A DNA stretch of 64,000 bases from Taxillus chinensis (Eukaryota > Streptophyta > Magnoliopsida > Santalales > Loranthaceae): assembly GCA_023512835.1 (NCBI GenBank), contig CM042087.1, forward strand, positions 11,631,715 to 11,695,714. Reading direction: 5' to 3'. Position 1 is the stretch's first letter; each line of letters begins with the position of its first letter. The translations under genes and the position numbers were made by a program. Shown here piece after piece: positions 10,088-20,630 of the stretch. Below the pieces are notes generated by a model that saw nothing but the letters and a program-made list of their open reading frames with translations, searched no databases and had not been told where the DNA came from.

Positions 10088-11180
10088 GCCCTTGCCCATA
10101 GCGGAGTGGAAGTGGGACCACATAGCGATGGATTTTGTGGATCGGTCTTCCACCCACCACAGGGAGGAAAGATATGATTTGGGTGATTGTGGATCGACTC
10201 ACAAAGTCTGCCCATTTCTTGGCTGTTCGCGAGCGGGACTCTATTGGGACCTTGAGTTATCTATACATGAACGAGATTGTGAGACTACATGGAGTACCAT
10301 CATCGGTTGTCTCTGATCGGGATTCGAGGTTCACTTCCCGTTTCTGGGCAGGTTTGCAGGAGGCTATGGGGACCAAACTTCACTTGAGTACAGCCTTTCA
10401 CCCTGAGACTGATGGCCAGACAGAGAGGACGAATCAGACTTTGGAGGACATGTTACGGGCCTGTGTGTTAGATTTTGGGGCTTCGTGGGCGACTCACCTT
10501 CCTTTGGTAGAGTTTGCCTACAACAACAGTTATCAGGCATCCATTGGGATGGCTCCTTTTGAGGCGTTGTATGGGCGGCCGTGTCGATCACCTTTGTGTT
10601 GGACCAAGGTGGGGGAGACAGCTCTCTTGGGACCACAGTTGGTTTAAGAGGCTACCGAGAAGGTTAAGTTGATTCGTCAGCGTTTGTTATCAGCTCAAAG
10701 TCGGCAGAAATCTTATGCGGATCAGCGGCGGCGACCTTTGGAGTTTTCTGTTGGTGATCATGTGTTTCTTCATGTTTCTCAACGTCGTGGACATCGACGG
10801 TTTGGGCGAGGTTCCAAGCTATCTCCGCGGTTTATTGGTCCTTTTGAGATTCTAGATCGTGTGGGGCCTGGGCCTACCGGTTAGCGTTACCACCGCGGCT
10901 AAGTCGAGTGCACAACGTGTTTCACGTGTCCCAGTTGCGGAAGTATCACCCTGACCCCACTCATGTGATCGATTGGGCGACATTAGACATTGAGGATGAC
11001 ATGTCCGTTGTTGAGGCCCCTATCCGTATCCTAGATCGGCGAGAGAAGCTTTTGCGTGGTCGTGCTATTCCTTTGGTTCGCGTGCTGTAGCAGCACCGTG
11101 GCATTGAGGAGGAGACATGGGAATGTGAGTCCGGGATGCGTGAGCAGCACCCAGAATTGTTCAAGGACGAACAATCTTAA
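10088..11180 (+). pseudogene. pol: Integrase catalytic core and chromodomain-like tail of the Tekay-like element
   Basis: Coding resumes with WDHIAMDFVD (first Asp of DDE), shifts frame near 10165, and runs on through VIVDRLTKSAHFLAV, SDRDSRFTSRFW (second Asp) and DGQTERTNQ (Glu). A TAA at 10645-10647 and a stop near 10882 break the frame. The tail reads SVGDHVFLHV, KLSPRFIGPFEIL, then HNVFHVSQLRKYHPDP and EETWECESGMREQHPELF, ending at TAA 11178-11180. The tail matches the chromodomain-bearing C-terminus of Del/Tekay chromoviruses, which is thought to steer integration to heterochromatin. That role is known from the family, not shown here. Confidence 0.9.
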
Positions 11181-11480
11181 GCGTGGGAGGTGGTTGTTGG
11201 CCAAGGGATAGTGATGTGTTTTCTTGTATTAGTTGTATGATTTGGTGTATTTGTATTGTCTTTTAGACATGTGTTCATATTTGTGATGTGTTTTGAGATG
11301 TGTATTTGTGACATGCGGATATGTGTTGTTATGGATTATGGTGGTACCTTGTTATGTCTTTGTTATGTCTTTGTGCGCGCGTGTATGACCCATTTGGGTG
11401 TTGTGGCTCGCCGTGTGGCAAATGGGTAACTTGTGTTTGTTTTCCTCGTATGTCATTTCTTTTCGAGGACAAAAAGTCTT
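11181..11480 (+). other. Non-coding 3' leader between pol and polypurine tract
   Basis: T/G-rich stretch with no credible ORF. It ends in TTTCGAGGACAAAAAGTCTT, a sequence type common just before the polypurine tract of this lineage. Confidence 0.7.
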
Positions 11481-11493
11481 AAGGGGGAGAGGA
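11481..11493 (+). promoter_or_regulatory. Polypurine tract of the Tekay-like element
   Basis: AAGGGGGAGAGGA directly precedes the TG of the 3' LTR. This is the expected primer for plus-strand DNA synthesis. Confidence 0.92.
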
Positions 11494-13300
11494 TGTAATG
11501 ACCCGTGTGTAAGAAGTTAACCACAAACACCTTGGATGTTGGTGCACAAGTTTGAGGTAAGAGATGAGCCCAAGAGGGGACTTTTGGGAGGTGCATGTGA
11601 CAAGTGATAACGTACATTTATGCCCTAGGAAGATGCTATGCATATACATGCGGTTTTAAGCTGTTTTGGCAGATTTTGGAGCTCACTTTTGGTATAGTAG
11701 ATGGCCTCAAACAATTGGCGTGCAAGAACAAAAGTTGCTTAAAATGCGGTCCTCTATCTACCACAGAAATTTCAGAGCATTTGGAGCTGCACGTGAATTC
11801 ACCCATTTCACGTGCAAGCATATTTTTGCTTCTCAGACCTCTACAAGATGCAAGGAGGCTTGGGGTGAAGTTTGAGTGCATTTGGAGCTGCACGCCAATT
11901 GGGGGATTGGCGTTCAAATTGGCGTGCAGGCATGTTTTTGCATGGTTACCTTGGTTTTGTCATTCTATTCATCTTTTCTCAAAGGACCATGTTGGAATTG
12001 TGAACATTTTGGTGTGTATGGATGTGGGAAGGTCATAGCTTGTTCCATCAAAACTACGTCATTTTGATGCTGGGATTCACTTAATCAAAACTACGTCGTT
12101 TTGATGTTGTGTTATCTATATAAGGAGGAGAAGCCCCTCTGTTTTAGGTTTAGGGTTTGTTGCTCCACCAACCATCGCAGAGAGAGAGAGAGAGAGAGAG
12201 AGAGGGAAGGAGAGCTTCTGGTGGCTGCCGGAGCGTCTTGCGTGGGTGGTCGGAGTCTTGCGTGGAAGCGGGAGCAGGAGAACATACAAGGTAGGGGTTC
12301 TGTTATTCCTAAATCCTCCTCTGTTCTAGGGTTCTAGGGTAGATTATGGATTATATCTCGTTTATATATATATATATATATATATATATGTAATCCATAT
12401 AGGTGTGATCTCCTATATGGATGTTGGCCTTCAATGGCATTTTGGTGTGATTCTGTTGTTGCATGCTATATGTTTGATGAAATGCCGGTGTGAATATAGC
12501 TGTGTGTATATGCCTATTTCATGTTTGGTGTATGTATGCATGCTGGGTGTTTGTTCTATTGCCTGAATGGCTGGGTTTGTGCACTTGTGAATGGGTGCAC
12601 ACCAAGTGTTTGGTTTTATGCTTAAGTGACCGTAGTGTGTGTTGTGTGCATGACTGTGGTATCTGGCCTGAAGAAGCGGTTAAACTACTTTGCCCGGGAA
12701 GCGGTTAAACCAGTGGCCTGAAGAGGCGGTAAAACTACTTTGCCTGAGAGGCGGTTAAATCAGTGGCCTGAAGAGGCGGTTAAATTACTTGCTTGAGATG
12801 TGGTTTGTTAGCCAGTGTGGCTGGGGCTGGGGTTACGCCCGCTTGTGTGGAATGTTTTATTTTCTTTTTCCTAATACTGCCACGTTATTACACCTGTGCA
12901 CATGCATGTAGCCGCTAGGAACATGGGAAGGGTTAGGGAGACTTGATCCCTACTGAGCTGTGGTTGCTCACCCCTCCTACTGTGTTTGCTTGTTTTCCAG
13001 GGACTTACAGGCGTTAGGTGGAAGACCATCTTCATTTTATTGTTCAGTTCAGTAATGTAATTTTATAATTTATGTAACCCCAAGGGGGGGAATGTAATAA
13101 GGGATTGAACTGTAGTATGGAACATGGTTGGTTTGTGACCCCTTTGATGTTTGAAATTAAATAAAGATGTGGCTTGTTTGTTTATTGTAATTGTTAGTTT
13201 TGCTCATGTGGCATCCAATAATCCAACCCCTTTACCCTCCGTGTGGGTGAACGGGGAGTCACGTACCGGTTTCCCCGGGTCGGAAATCCGGGGCGTGACA
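11494..13300 (+). repeat. 3' LTR of the Tekay-like element (1807 bp)
   Basis: Direct repeat of 1358-3214, with the same TGTAATGACCC start and GGGGCGTGACA end. It carries the paired motifs (12048-12067, 12085-12104), TATA box (12117-12124), a GA run and a longer TA run (about 12363-12390). The target duplication GCTCC follows at 13301-13305. Confidence 0.95.
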
Positions 13301-13305
13301 GCTCC

Positions 13306-14655
13306 GAATGCCCCTTCTGCTGCTGCTGCTGATACTCCTACGGACTCCTCTGCCCAGCGCACTCCTGCTCCTGTTCATGCGGGGGAGTCCTCCAAAGCTC
13401 CAGAGTTGGCCCTTGGGCGTGCTTCTTTTGGCACGGTCCACTCCGACGCTGTGCTCTCCGCCCAGCTGGACCGCCACGCCCAAGCTCATAGCACCCAAAT
13501 ATCCGCCATCGCCGCCAAGGTTGATGCTCTTGGCGCCCAACTCCTCTCCGCCCTCACCGACTCCTCCACTTCCATGGAATAGAAGATGGACCTAGTCGCC
13601 TCGTCCGTCCACTCCTTGTCTACCTCCTTCGCGGACCTGGCGCACACGATGGCTCGCCCTCCCGTTGCTCCCCGGCGATCTACCAAACCGGGGGAGAGAG
13701 TGTCATCTAATCATTCTGCTCCTCCTGCATCACATTCATCCACTCGTGCTGAGAAGTGGCCTGCCTCTTCATTGCTTCAGGGAGTTCAAATCCCCAAACG
13801 TAGCCGCTTCTCTCAGCCAAGCTCCTCGACTGCAGCTCTTCCTCCATCCTCTCCATCCGCAGCTGACACCTTCCTCCCATCATACGCGGCGTATGACCCT
13901 CTTGATGCGGATGGAAGCATGCGTAAGGCAATGATGTCCTATGCTGCGTCTTCTGCCGAGAGAAGATGTCTCTCTGACCTGTACCCCTTCTCCCTGGATG
14001 ACATTCGGACCCTTTGTTCGGAGAAAGGCCTCTTTACAACAGAAGACATTGACAACTTCTCTAGGGCTGCTAAAATGGAGATGAGGCTGTTTCCATCTCT
14101 GTACAAGGACGGCCACTTGTTTGAAGTTCTGCCGTGCTGGAATGAGGGCTATCTTCCCAATATAGATCTCATTCAGTCCTTTATCGACGGAACTGCTGAG
14201 GATAGCAAGCCATGGAGAACTCTCTCAACTATCCTCATTCCGTACCGGATCATGTCGCCGCATTTCATGATGACTGTCTTCATGATTCAGTCCAAACAGA
14301 TGATTCTGATTGATTCTCATCAGATTGTAGAGCAGAATGTAAGAAAGAATCAATGGGAACCACTGTGTCTCAGGTTGACTGAAGCTGTGAAGAAAGCCGG
14401 ATTATATGAAGAGTTGGGCATCACTCCTTTGAGTCCAACTAAGAAGCTGAAGGCGACATTCCGGGGCAAGAAGCAAGTGCCACAATAGCCAGATGGAGAT
14501 ATGCGCAGGCCTTTATCCGTTACTTCATCAAGTCATTCTTAAGTGTGGACAAATCTTGGAGCCAACACACCACTTATTCGATGAAGCGGACAATGGAGCT
14601 TAGAGAAAAAGCAAGAACAATGATCTTCAAGTATAGTAAGCCTTATGCACCTTAA
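13306..14655 (+). pseudogene. Accessory ORF of Copia #1, C-terminal half: coiled coil plus Ulp1/C48-like peptidase
   Basis: Frame continues from 1357. A heptad-rich stretch (QISAIAAKVDALGAQLLSAL, then VHSLSTSFADLAHTMA) looks like a coiled coil, with a TAG between its halves at 13580-13582. A basic patch PKRSRF follows near 13790. The C-terminal 260 residues resemble a Ulp1 (C48) cysteine peptidase: His in SPHFMM (14261-14263), Asp in LIDSHQ (14312-14314), a VPQ segment, then TAG at 14486-14488. The Cys region is wrecked: compared with Copia #2, small indels near 14500 shift the frame and the second Cys is Arg. Coding resemblance ends YSKPYAP at TAA 14653-14655. Such enzymes cleave SUMO-type conjugates in the host; the substrate here is unknown. 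Confidence 0.78.
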
Positions 14656-14781
14656 TGAAAATCTTGTATAAAGGCTGAATTGTATTCATTGCTGATAAAT
14701 GAAAATGGTTGTGATTTGTATTCGTATGTTATCTTTTTATGTGCTTACCAGATCAAATTACAAAGTGCTGGCATATGCATA

Positions 14782-14793
14782 ATTGGGGGAGAT
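14782..14793 (+). promoter_or_regulatory. Polypurine tract of Copia #1
   Basis: ATTGGGGGAGAT immediately precedes the LTR start TGTTGGATC. The same sequence in reverse flanks the 3' LTR of Copia #2 at 21928-21940. Confidence 0.9.
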
Positions 14794-16152
14794 TGTTGGA
14801 TCAACCCCAGAATTTGGATAATGTTGATAAAGCCCTATGTAATTTGATTTGAGATCTTTTGTGTTTCTTTGATCATTGCAGAAGATATGTTATCAATCCG
14901 GAGATAAACTCGTGAGAGCAAAGCTAAGGACAGGATACATAATCCTGATCCGGGCAAGAGTGAGTGTCGTCAAAGACTTGGTAAATAACCAAGTCACCAA
15001 ACGGAATAAGGAACATTCGTACGGACTAAGAACTTAAAAGCTATGGATTACGGAATCTGTTCTTAATATCTCAAACGGACTAAGTCAAACTGATGCGGAG
15101 TAAGAATCTTGGTCTACAAGGTCGCACGAAGTAAAAGAGTCGACACGGAGCTAAAAAGTTAAGTCTTCCATTCAAGTGAACTAAAGTAAAGAAGACACGG
15201 AGTAAGGCATCCGAGTCTTCCATACATACGGAGTAAAGAAGTACTGATGCGGAATAAGGACCCGAGTCTTTATTCGCATGGAGTAAGGAAACCAGATGCG
15301 GAGTAAGGAATCCTGACCACTCACTCATGCGGAGTAAGGATGTGCTAGTACGGAGTAAGCCATCCGATCCTTTAGACTCACACAGAGTAAGGAACTTACA
15401 TACGGAGTAAGGAACTTACATACGGAGTAAGGAAGCGCTGACACGGACTAAGGATTCCAATACCAAATAGATACAGAGTAAGCAACCACTGACACGGAGT
15501 AAGGTTCCGAGCTTCATTAGCAACGGAGTAAGGAAAATTACACTGGACCAAGAAGATGCTACTTCAACTTACCGCATTTAAAGTTATCAGCTCGTGGTGT
15601 CCCGATGTAAAACAAACTCATTGAGAACATGAAGAATCTTACACGTGGATCACCCGGATATGTGGACACAACTTTAATTATACTTGGGAACTCACAAAGG
15701 CACTTATACTCTTCAAACCCAAGATCGTGATCTCCACAAACCACAGCAGTCAAGGCAGAGAGATTACCGAGAAATAGTTAGTGCTGAACGCATTCCGGAA
15801 CTACAAGTTCCAAGGTTGTCTTTTAGGAATGTTGTTATAAATATTCATACTTGTACATTTGAAAAAGTGTGTGTGTGTGCGAGCGAGCGAGCCTGAATCA
15901 ACCCTGTGCATGCACAAGAGTTCAAAGAGATAATATAGGCTAGTGTGTGAATCCTTTTGTAAACATAGTGTAAAAGAGTCTTGCTTCTATTTTGTTGTAT
16001 TTATCTTTTGATAATAAAACAAAATACTTCCACTATCTGGTTATCTTCCGCAGTGATTCTATCACTTAACTAGATAAGTGTTGTGTCATAAGAGAATAAA
16101 AGAGTTTCGATAAGAGCCTATTCACCCCCCTCCAGGCTCCAAGGGACCATCA
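14794..16152 (+). repeat. 3' LTR of Copia #1 (1359 bp)
   Basis: Starts TGTTGGATCAACCC, ends GGCTCCAAGGGACCATCA. It is homologous to the two LTRs of Copia #2, the solo LTR at 47169-48439 and the partial LTR at 50143. The first half holds about 15 scattered, irregularly spaced copies of CGGAGTAAG (15110-15540), the degenerate counterpart of the clean 20-bp array in Copia #2. TATAAATA lies at 15836-15843. Confidence 0.93.
15836..15843 (+). promoter_or_regulatory. TATA box in the Copia #1 LTR
   Basis: TATAAATA, conserved at the matching place in both Copia #2 LTRs (minus strand, 20925-20932 and 32609-32616). Likely start of the R region. Confidence 0.6.
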
Positions 16153-16232
16153 AAAACAAAACTAAGCAAAAGCTTGGGTTGCCTCCCAACAAGCGCTTTA
16201 TTTAAAGTTTGTAGCTAGACTGCGAAATGTGA

Positions 16233-16990
16233 TCATAAAGGTGTAAAGGAAAGGGAATCAACAATCTCCCTTTGAGCTGGGTCATAATATGGTTTTAATC
16301 TACCTCCATTGACCCAAAATTTCTTGCCATCTACAGCTTGGAGCTCAAAGCTCCCACATGGCTTCTTATCAATTATCACAAAAGGTCCCATCCATTTGGA
16401 CCTTAATTTTCCAGGAAATAACCTCAACCTTGTGTTAAATAAAAGTACTTTCTGCCCCAGGGTTAAAGATTCATTGTTTAGTTGCCTATCATGCCATTTC
16501 TTGGTTCTTTCTTTATAAATTTTAGCACTGTCATAGGCATCCATCTTGAACTCATCTAACTCAAGTAATTGAGTCATCCTCAGCTCCTTGGTCTCTTCTG
16601 GGCCAAAATTTAACTTCCTCAAGGCCCATTGAGCCTTATGTTCTAATTCCACGGGCAAGTGACATGCCTTCCCATAAAGAATACCGTGGGGTGACATCCC
16701 AATGGGATTTTTATAGGCTGTCTTATATGCCCATAAGGCTTCATCAAGCCTTTGAGACCAATCTTTCCTGTTTCCTCCAACAGTCTTCTCTAAAATGGCT
16801 TTAATCTCTCTGTTGGACACTTCTGCTTGTCCATTAGTTTGTGGGTGATAAACTAAAGCCTTCCTATGAGTTACTCCATATTTGGTCAACAACTTGTCAA
16901 ACAATTTATTGCAGAAGTGACTACCTTCATCACTAATTATAGCCCTTGGTGTCCCAAAATGGCGCCAATTTGATGAACAACTTTTTCATA
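16233..16990 (-). pseudogene. pol: Integrase fragment of Athila #1
   Basis: Open from 16904 to the stop at 16233, with upstream codons [12 protein letters not shown] adding residues back to about 16985 after a frameshift. It carries the second catalytic Asp region ([11 protein letters not shown]), the Glu in TNGQAEVSNREIK, then the Athila-typical [20 protein letters not shown] and [15 protein letters not shown], and a C-terminal domain with RLFPGKLRSKWMGPF. The first Asp and the zinc domain are absent. The catalytic Glu is kept here, unlike in Athila #2 where it is Lys. It would have inserted element DNA into chromosomes. Confidence 0.9.
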
Positions 16991-16997
16991 GCTTCAC

Positions 16998-18502
16998 TGA
17001 ATTAGTTCAGCTTTTGTCGTTTAAATTGTCCTTCTAAATATTATTTTGATTCCCTTAATGTAACTACTCAGTATAGCAGCATGAAAGGGGTCGAACCCAT
17101 AGGGATTAACCAAGCTTTTACAGTTCTGTTTCAAATCACCTATTTACTCTAGTCCTAGAGAATGCTTTAGCTTACTATTTTGTATTTTTTTCTCAAATTA
17201 TAAACTCTTGTCTCTTAAATTACTAAGTTGAAGGTTCTGGATTAAATTTCAGAATTAAGACATCTAGGGTTACAACTTCGCCATCCCTGCACTATTTTTA
17301 CTAACTCGAGTGCTCTTAGGTTTGTTTTAAGCTACGCATGCTATTTATCAACCAAGGTTTGGCAAATGGTCATTGTCAGACCTTCTAAGCGCTTACTGCA
17401 TGAATGGTCATCAATACAGCAGCTTCACAGCTAATAAATCACACACATGCAAGGATAATGGTCACACCAAGCATATGCATGTCAAGAATCATGAGTTCTG
17501 GCCCCGACTAGGACTAAGGAATCCAGAAGTGCACAATCCAGGTTATAAAATAATGATAAGATCCTTAAAACATGCAAGTTTCACATAGACAAACCCAGAA
17601 TTCACTCATCATCAATATTATAGCATAGGGGGCTACATTGCTCCCCTAGAAAATAGAAACTACTCACTCATATTGAAGATTACACCAGAATCCATAAAAT
17701 ACAGCATTCAGACCTAGGTACGGGAGAGAAAGTGTGCTCTCAGGTGGCTTCCTTCCTCAAGGTGCGAGATAATTCCCAAATCCTAGCTCCGATCTTCAAT
17801 TCCAGTAGCAATCCACACCTCCAGGTCTGCTAGGGTTTCCGGCAAGTCGGCCCTTTTTCTCGGATGTTGAGTTATATGGATGGTGGATGTGTTTTTTCCC
17901 TTTATATAGGGCTGCAAGTCCAGCTAAAGATGTGCCCTAGCCCACAACTGACAGCCCATTAGCAAAACTACGTCGTTTTGCTTAATGACCGAAAATCCAT
18001 CTTGAAGTTACAATAATGCTCAAACCAAGCAGATTTAAACCAAGGTTCTTAGGAGAAAAGTCTTTAAAATATTAAACCAAAGTGAACTATGCAAAAATAC
18101 AGGTGCACGTCATATTGCATGTCATATCCTCATATGACGTGCGGCTCCAAATGACCTTAAATTGCTCCCCAAGCTTCACGGCGTCGTGTAAAGGCAGGAC
18201 TATAATTATCTCCTTGCACATGACAATGGTCCATGTGACGTGTAGTCATGTTTTGCCTTATTAGGTTGCCTTCTTTTGCCACAAGTTCCTTCTTTGGTAC
18301 ATGAAGTGATTTGGCTGATGTCCATGAGATGAAATTGCCTAAAAACCGCCAAAACGACTCAAAAACACATATATAGGCCAAACAATGTCTTCCTAAGGTA
18401 TTAAAGCAAATATCAGAGCAATATGGATAAATTAAGCTCTAGTTATGCTCTTTAATGTCCTAAATATATATTAGAATAACACCATAAATGCACGTTATCA
18501 GT
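16998..18502 (-). repeat. LTR of Athila #1
   Basis: On the minus strand it begins TGATAACGTGCATTTATGG, as does the Athila #2 LTR, and probably ends near CTAATTCA at 16998. The inner boundary is less certain. It contains CAAAACTACGTCGTTTTG (17963-17980) and, 53 bp downstream on the minus strand, a TATA box (17901-17910). Confidence 0.78.
17901..17980 (-). promoter_or_regulatory. Promoter region of the Athila #1 LTR
   Basis: CCTATATAAA on the minus strand (17901-17910) with CAAAACGACGTAGTTTTG upstream (17963-17980). The motif matches the one in the unrelated Tekay-like LTRs. Confidence 0.55.
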
Positions 18503-19982
18503 GTCATGTTGGCGGATCTATTTATTATGATATATCTTATTAATATTATCAATTGCTCTGTGGTTATCAACCTTGCCTTATTCTTCCGTTCACGAGGGAC
18601 CAGACTGTCGAATCAGGTGTGGAAGGGTCTGACTTTGCTGCGTTGAGGTGTAAAGGGAGAGGTTGTTGTCCCGTGTGATGAAACACGCTTGGCGTGATGC
18701 TGTCCCCGTGTGAAGAAGCAGCTTGGCATGATGTTGTCCTTGTGTGTCGAAGCACGTTTGACGACAGGGCTTAACCCTGCTGCGCTGGAGTGGAATGGGA
18801 GGGGGGGGTGGCGTCTGCCATCCCCATAATCCTCCGCCACCCCTTTGGCCTGGTGTGTTTGGGCCGGTCCTTGTCCACTGTTTTGGAATAATAATAATAA
18901 TAGTAATAAATAATGGAGATGAGATAAAAATAAAACAGAATATGTAGTTTTATTTATGTTGTTATTTGGCTTTTAAATATTGATTTGACTGAATATTAAT
19001 GCTATAGGTACATGTGTATATTTAAATAATTACTAAGCTGTTATTTATAACTTTAAATACTAACGGTGGTTCAATATTAACTGTTTAGTGAACTTATATA
19101 GATGAATATACACATTTATGTACACGGATATCCGTTATGGCTTGTTATTGTCAGATGGCTGATTTACATGTTTTGTAATGTTGTTGTATTGTGTATTTAA
19201 TTGGAAATATCTTGTTTCTTGATTATGTGTAAATTTGGTGGTGGAGCTGGTTGGGTCAATTGCAGGTTCCACCTAGAGTGGCAAAAGGCCGCAGATCCCC
19301 TATATGGTGGTGTCCCAGGTCACATATGTGGTGGTGACCCGGATCACATATGTGGTGGTTGTCGTTTGGGACACCGTGGGTCCCACAAATGGCTGTCTAG
19401 TAATAATTTGAATTCCCAAAGTTGGTGGGGGGAAATTCTATGGATGGTTAGGTTATCGGTGTGAGATCTTTAATGATTGAAATGTGATGTGATGTCTTGA
19501 TTGTGATTGAATGAAATTTAATTGTGTTAGAATGTGACAATACTATCACAAGCATACACTATTCATATAGACCTAGGAGTTTATGTAGGAGAATAGTGGA
19601 GATGGGGTCACCTACTGGGCACTCGTGCTCACCCTACTATATTTCTATTTTTCCTATAGATTGTAGGGGGCAGTTATGGAAGCCGTTGCAGAGCAGGTCG
19701 GGACAGTTTTGTGTAGGATATTCTATGGACATGTTATTTATTCCTTATTATATTTTATTTCCAGACTTGGGTCCGTGACAGTTGTATGAATCCCTTTTTG
19801 GTGGGACTACTTATGAGATTTTGTGTGTGTTGCACATTTATATGGATTGATGCACTGTCATACTATTTATTTTGTGGAGTTGTACATGATTCGGGTTGGC
19901 CACAAATCCCCTCGACCCCTCTAGTGGGCGTGGGAAGGTCACGTTCCTAGTTTTGTTGTATTTAGAATTTGGGGGCGTGACA
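18503..19982 (+). repeat. Gypsy-type LTR fragment (3' part), element unknown
   Basis: No ORF. It ends TTTGGGGGCGTGACA, an ending shared with several Gypsy LTRs including the Tekay-like one, directly against Tat coding sequence. Its left end is cut by Athila #1. A small triple repeat containing CATATGTGGTGGT sits at about 19295-19360. Orientation is inferred from the terminal sequence. Without a start and a target duplication it could be a solo LTR or the end of a larger element. Confidence 0.5.
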
Positions 19983-19994
19983 ATTGGCTTTCCA

Positions 19995-20630
19995 GATGAA
20001 CACATCAACATCATTATAGCCGAAGTGTCAGACATGTGGACTATGTGGTTTGATGGAGTTTCCAGTCTTTTGGGACACGGTGTCGGGGCCATCCTGATAT
20101 CTCCGAAAGGCGAACATTTCCCAATGGCGGCAAAGTTAACCTTCCCTTGTACCAACAATGTAGCGGAATATGAGGCCTGTGTGATGGGACTTCAAGAAGC
20201 AATTAGAAACAGAATAAAAAAATTACGAGTGTTTGGTGATTCTGCGCTTATCATTTTTCAAGTAAGGGGAGAATAGGAGACTCGAAACCACAAATTAATC
20301 CCATATCGGAAGTATGTTGTAGAGTTAGCTGAGCAGTTTGAAGACATTACATTTGAGCATATGCCCAGGGAGTACAATCAGATTCCCGACGCGCTTGCAA
20401 CTTTAGCCTCCCTCCTTCGGGTAGACACAAAGTTGGAAGTTCAGTCTTTCGATATTTGCATACAAGATACTCCTTCACATTGTATGGCCATCGAAGGAAA
20501 TACTAAGGAAAAGCCCTGGTATGATGACATCAGACAGTATTTGTTCAAGCAAGAATACCCAGCAGAGGCCTCTGAGTCTGATAAAAGAAATATCCGAAGA
20601 TCGGCATCCAATTATTACCTTGATGGTCCC
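19995..20630 (+). pseudogene. pol: Archaeal-type RNase H of the Tat element
   Basis: Reads MWTMWFDGVS (first Asp), GAILISPKGE, NNVAEYEACVMGLQ (Glu), VFGDSALIIFQV (Asp), then a TAG at 20274-20276 in place of an expected Trp codon, then HMPREYNQIPDALATLAS (last Asp). The domain follows the polyprotein's own RNase H in Tat elements and helps remove RNA from the RNA-DNA hybrid. The Trp-to-stop change fits C-to-T deamination at methylated CHG. Copia #2 breaks the coding region just after YYLDG. Confidence 0.85.

Larger units (their letters stand above)
1358..13300 (+). mobile_element. Complete Tekay-like (chromoviral) Gypsy retrotransposon with chimeric 5' end
   Basis: The element begins TGTAATGACCC and ends GCGTGACA. 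It is flanked by a perfect 5-bp duplication GCTCC (1353-1357 and 13301-13305), so both ends belong to one insertion. Order: 5' LTR (1358-3214), tRNA-iMet-type primer site, a short miniature-element segment (3215-3509), a second primer-like site, gag, protease, reverse transcriptase, RNase H, integrase with a chromodomain-type tail, polypurine tract and 3' LTR (11494-13300). Integrase is interrupted by a second insertion (7593-10082). The gag zinc knuckle, RT with FIDD and the integrase C-terminus around HNVFHVSQLRKYHPDP match the Del/Tekay chromovirus lineage as I know it. Gag and pol contain several stops and frameshifts, so this copy is not autonomous. Confidence 0.93.
1..16152 (+). mobile_element. 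Copia #1, 3' part of a Sirevirus-like LTR retrotransposon (5' end outside window)
   Basis: The element runs off the left edge. What remains is an accessory ORF in the position of the env-like gene (3-1357 and 13306-14655), a polypurine tract (14782-14793) and the 3' LTR (14794-16152). Copia #2 at 20631-33613 is a second member of the same family and supplies the missing order: LTR, gag, pol, accessory ORF, LTR. A Tekay-like Gypsy element at 1358-13300 splits the accessory ORF. On the right the LTR ends in CCATCA and is followed by AAAAC (16153-16157), the presumed target duplication, inside an Athila element. The Sirevirus assignment rests on an extra ORF between pol and LTR, the GGGGGAGAT polypurine tract and an initiator-Met primer site in Copia #2. 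It is probable, not proven. Confidence 0.85.
16153..18502 (-). mobile_element. Athila #1, deleted Gypsy/Athila remnant
   Basis: On the minus strand an LTR (18502 to 16998) is followed almost at once by integrase coding sequence (16985 to 16233). Primer site, gag, protease, RT and RNase H are missing, so a large internal deletion joined LTR to integrase. The left side is cut by Copia #1 (target AAAAC); the remaining 3' part must lie beyond the left edge of the window. The homologous order is seen complete in Athila #2 (50896 onward). Confidence 0.85.

Noticed and set aside
9459..10101. Overlapping plus-strand ORFs with repeated SPAHTRHKN peptides
   Set aside because: They arise because the 220-bp terminal repeats of the miniature element are open in one frame. 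No family resemblance and no conservation beyond the DNA repeat.
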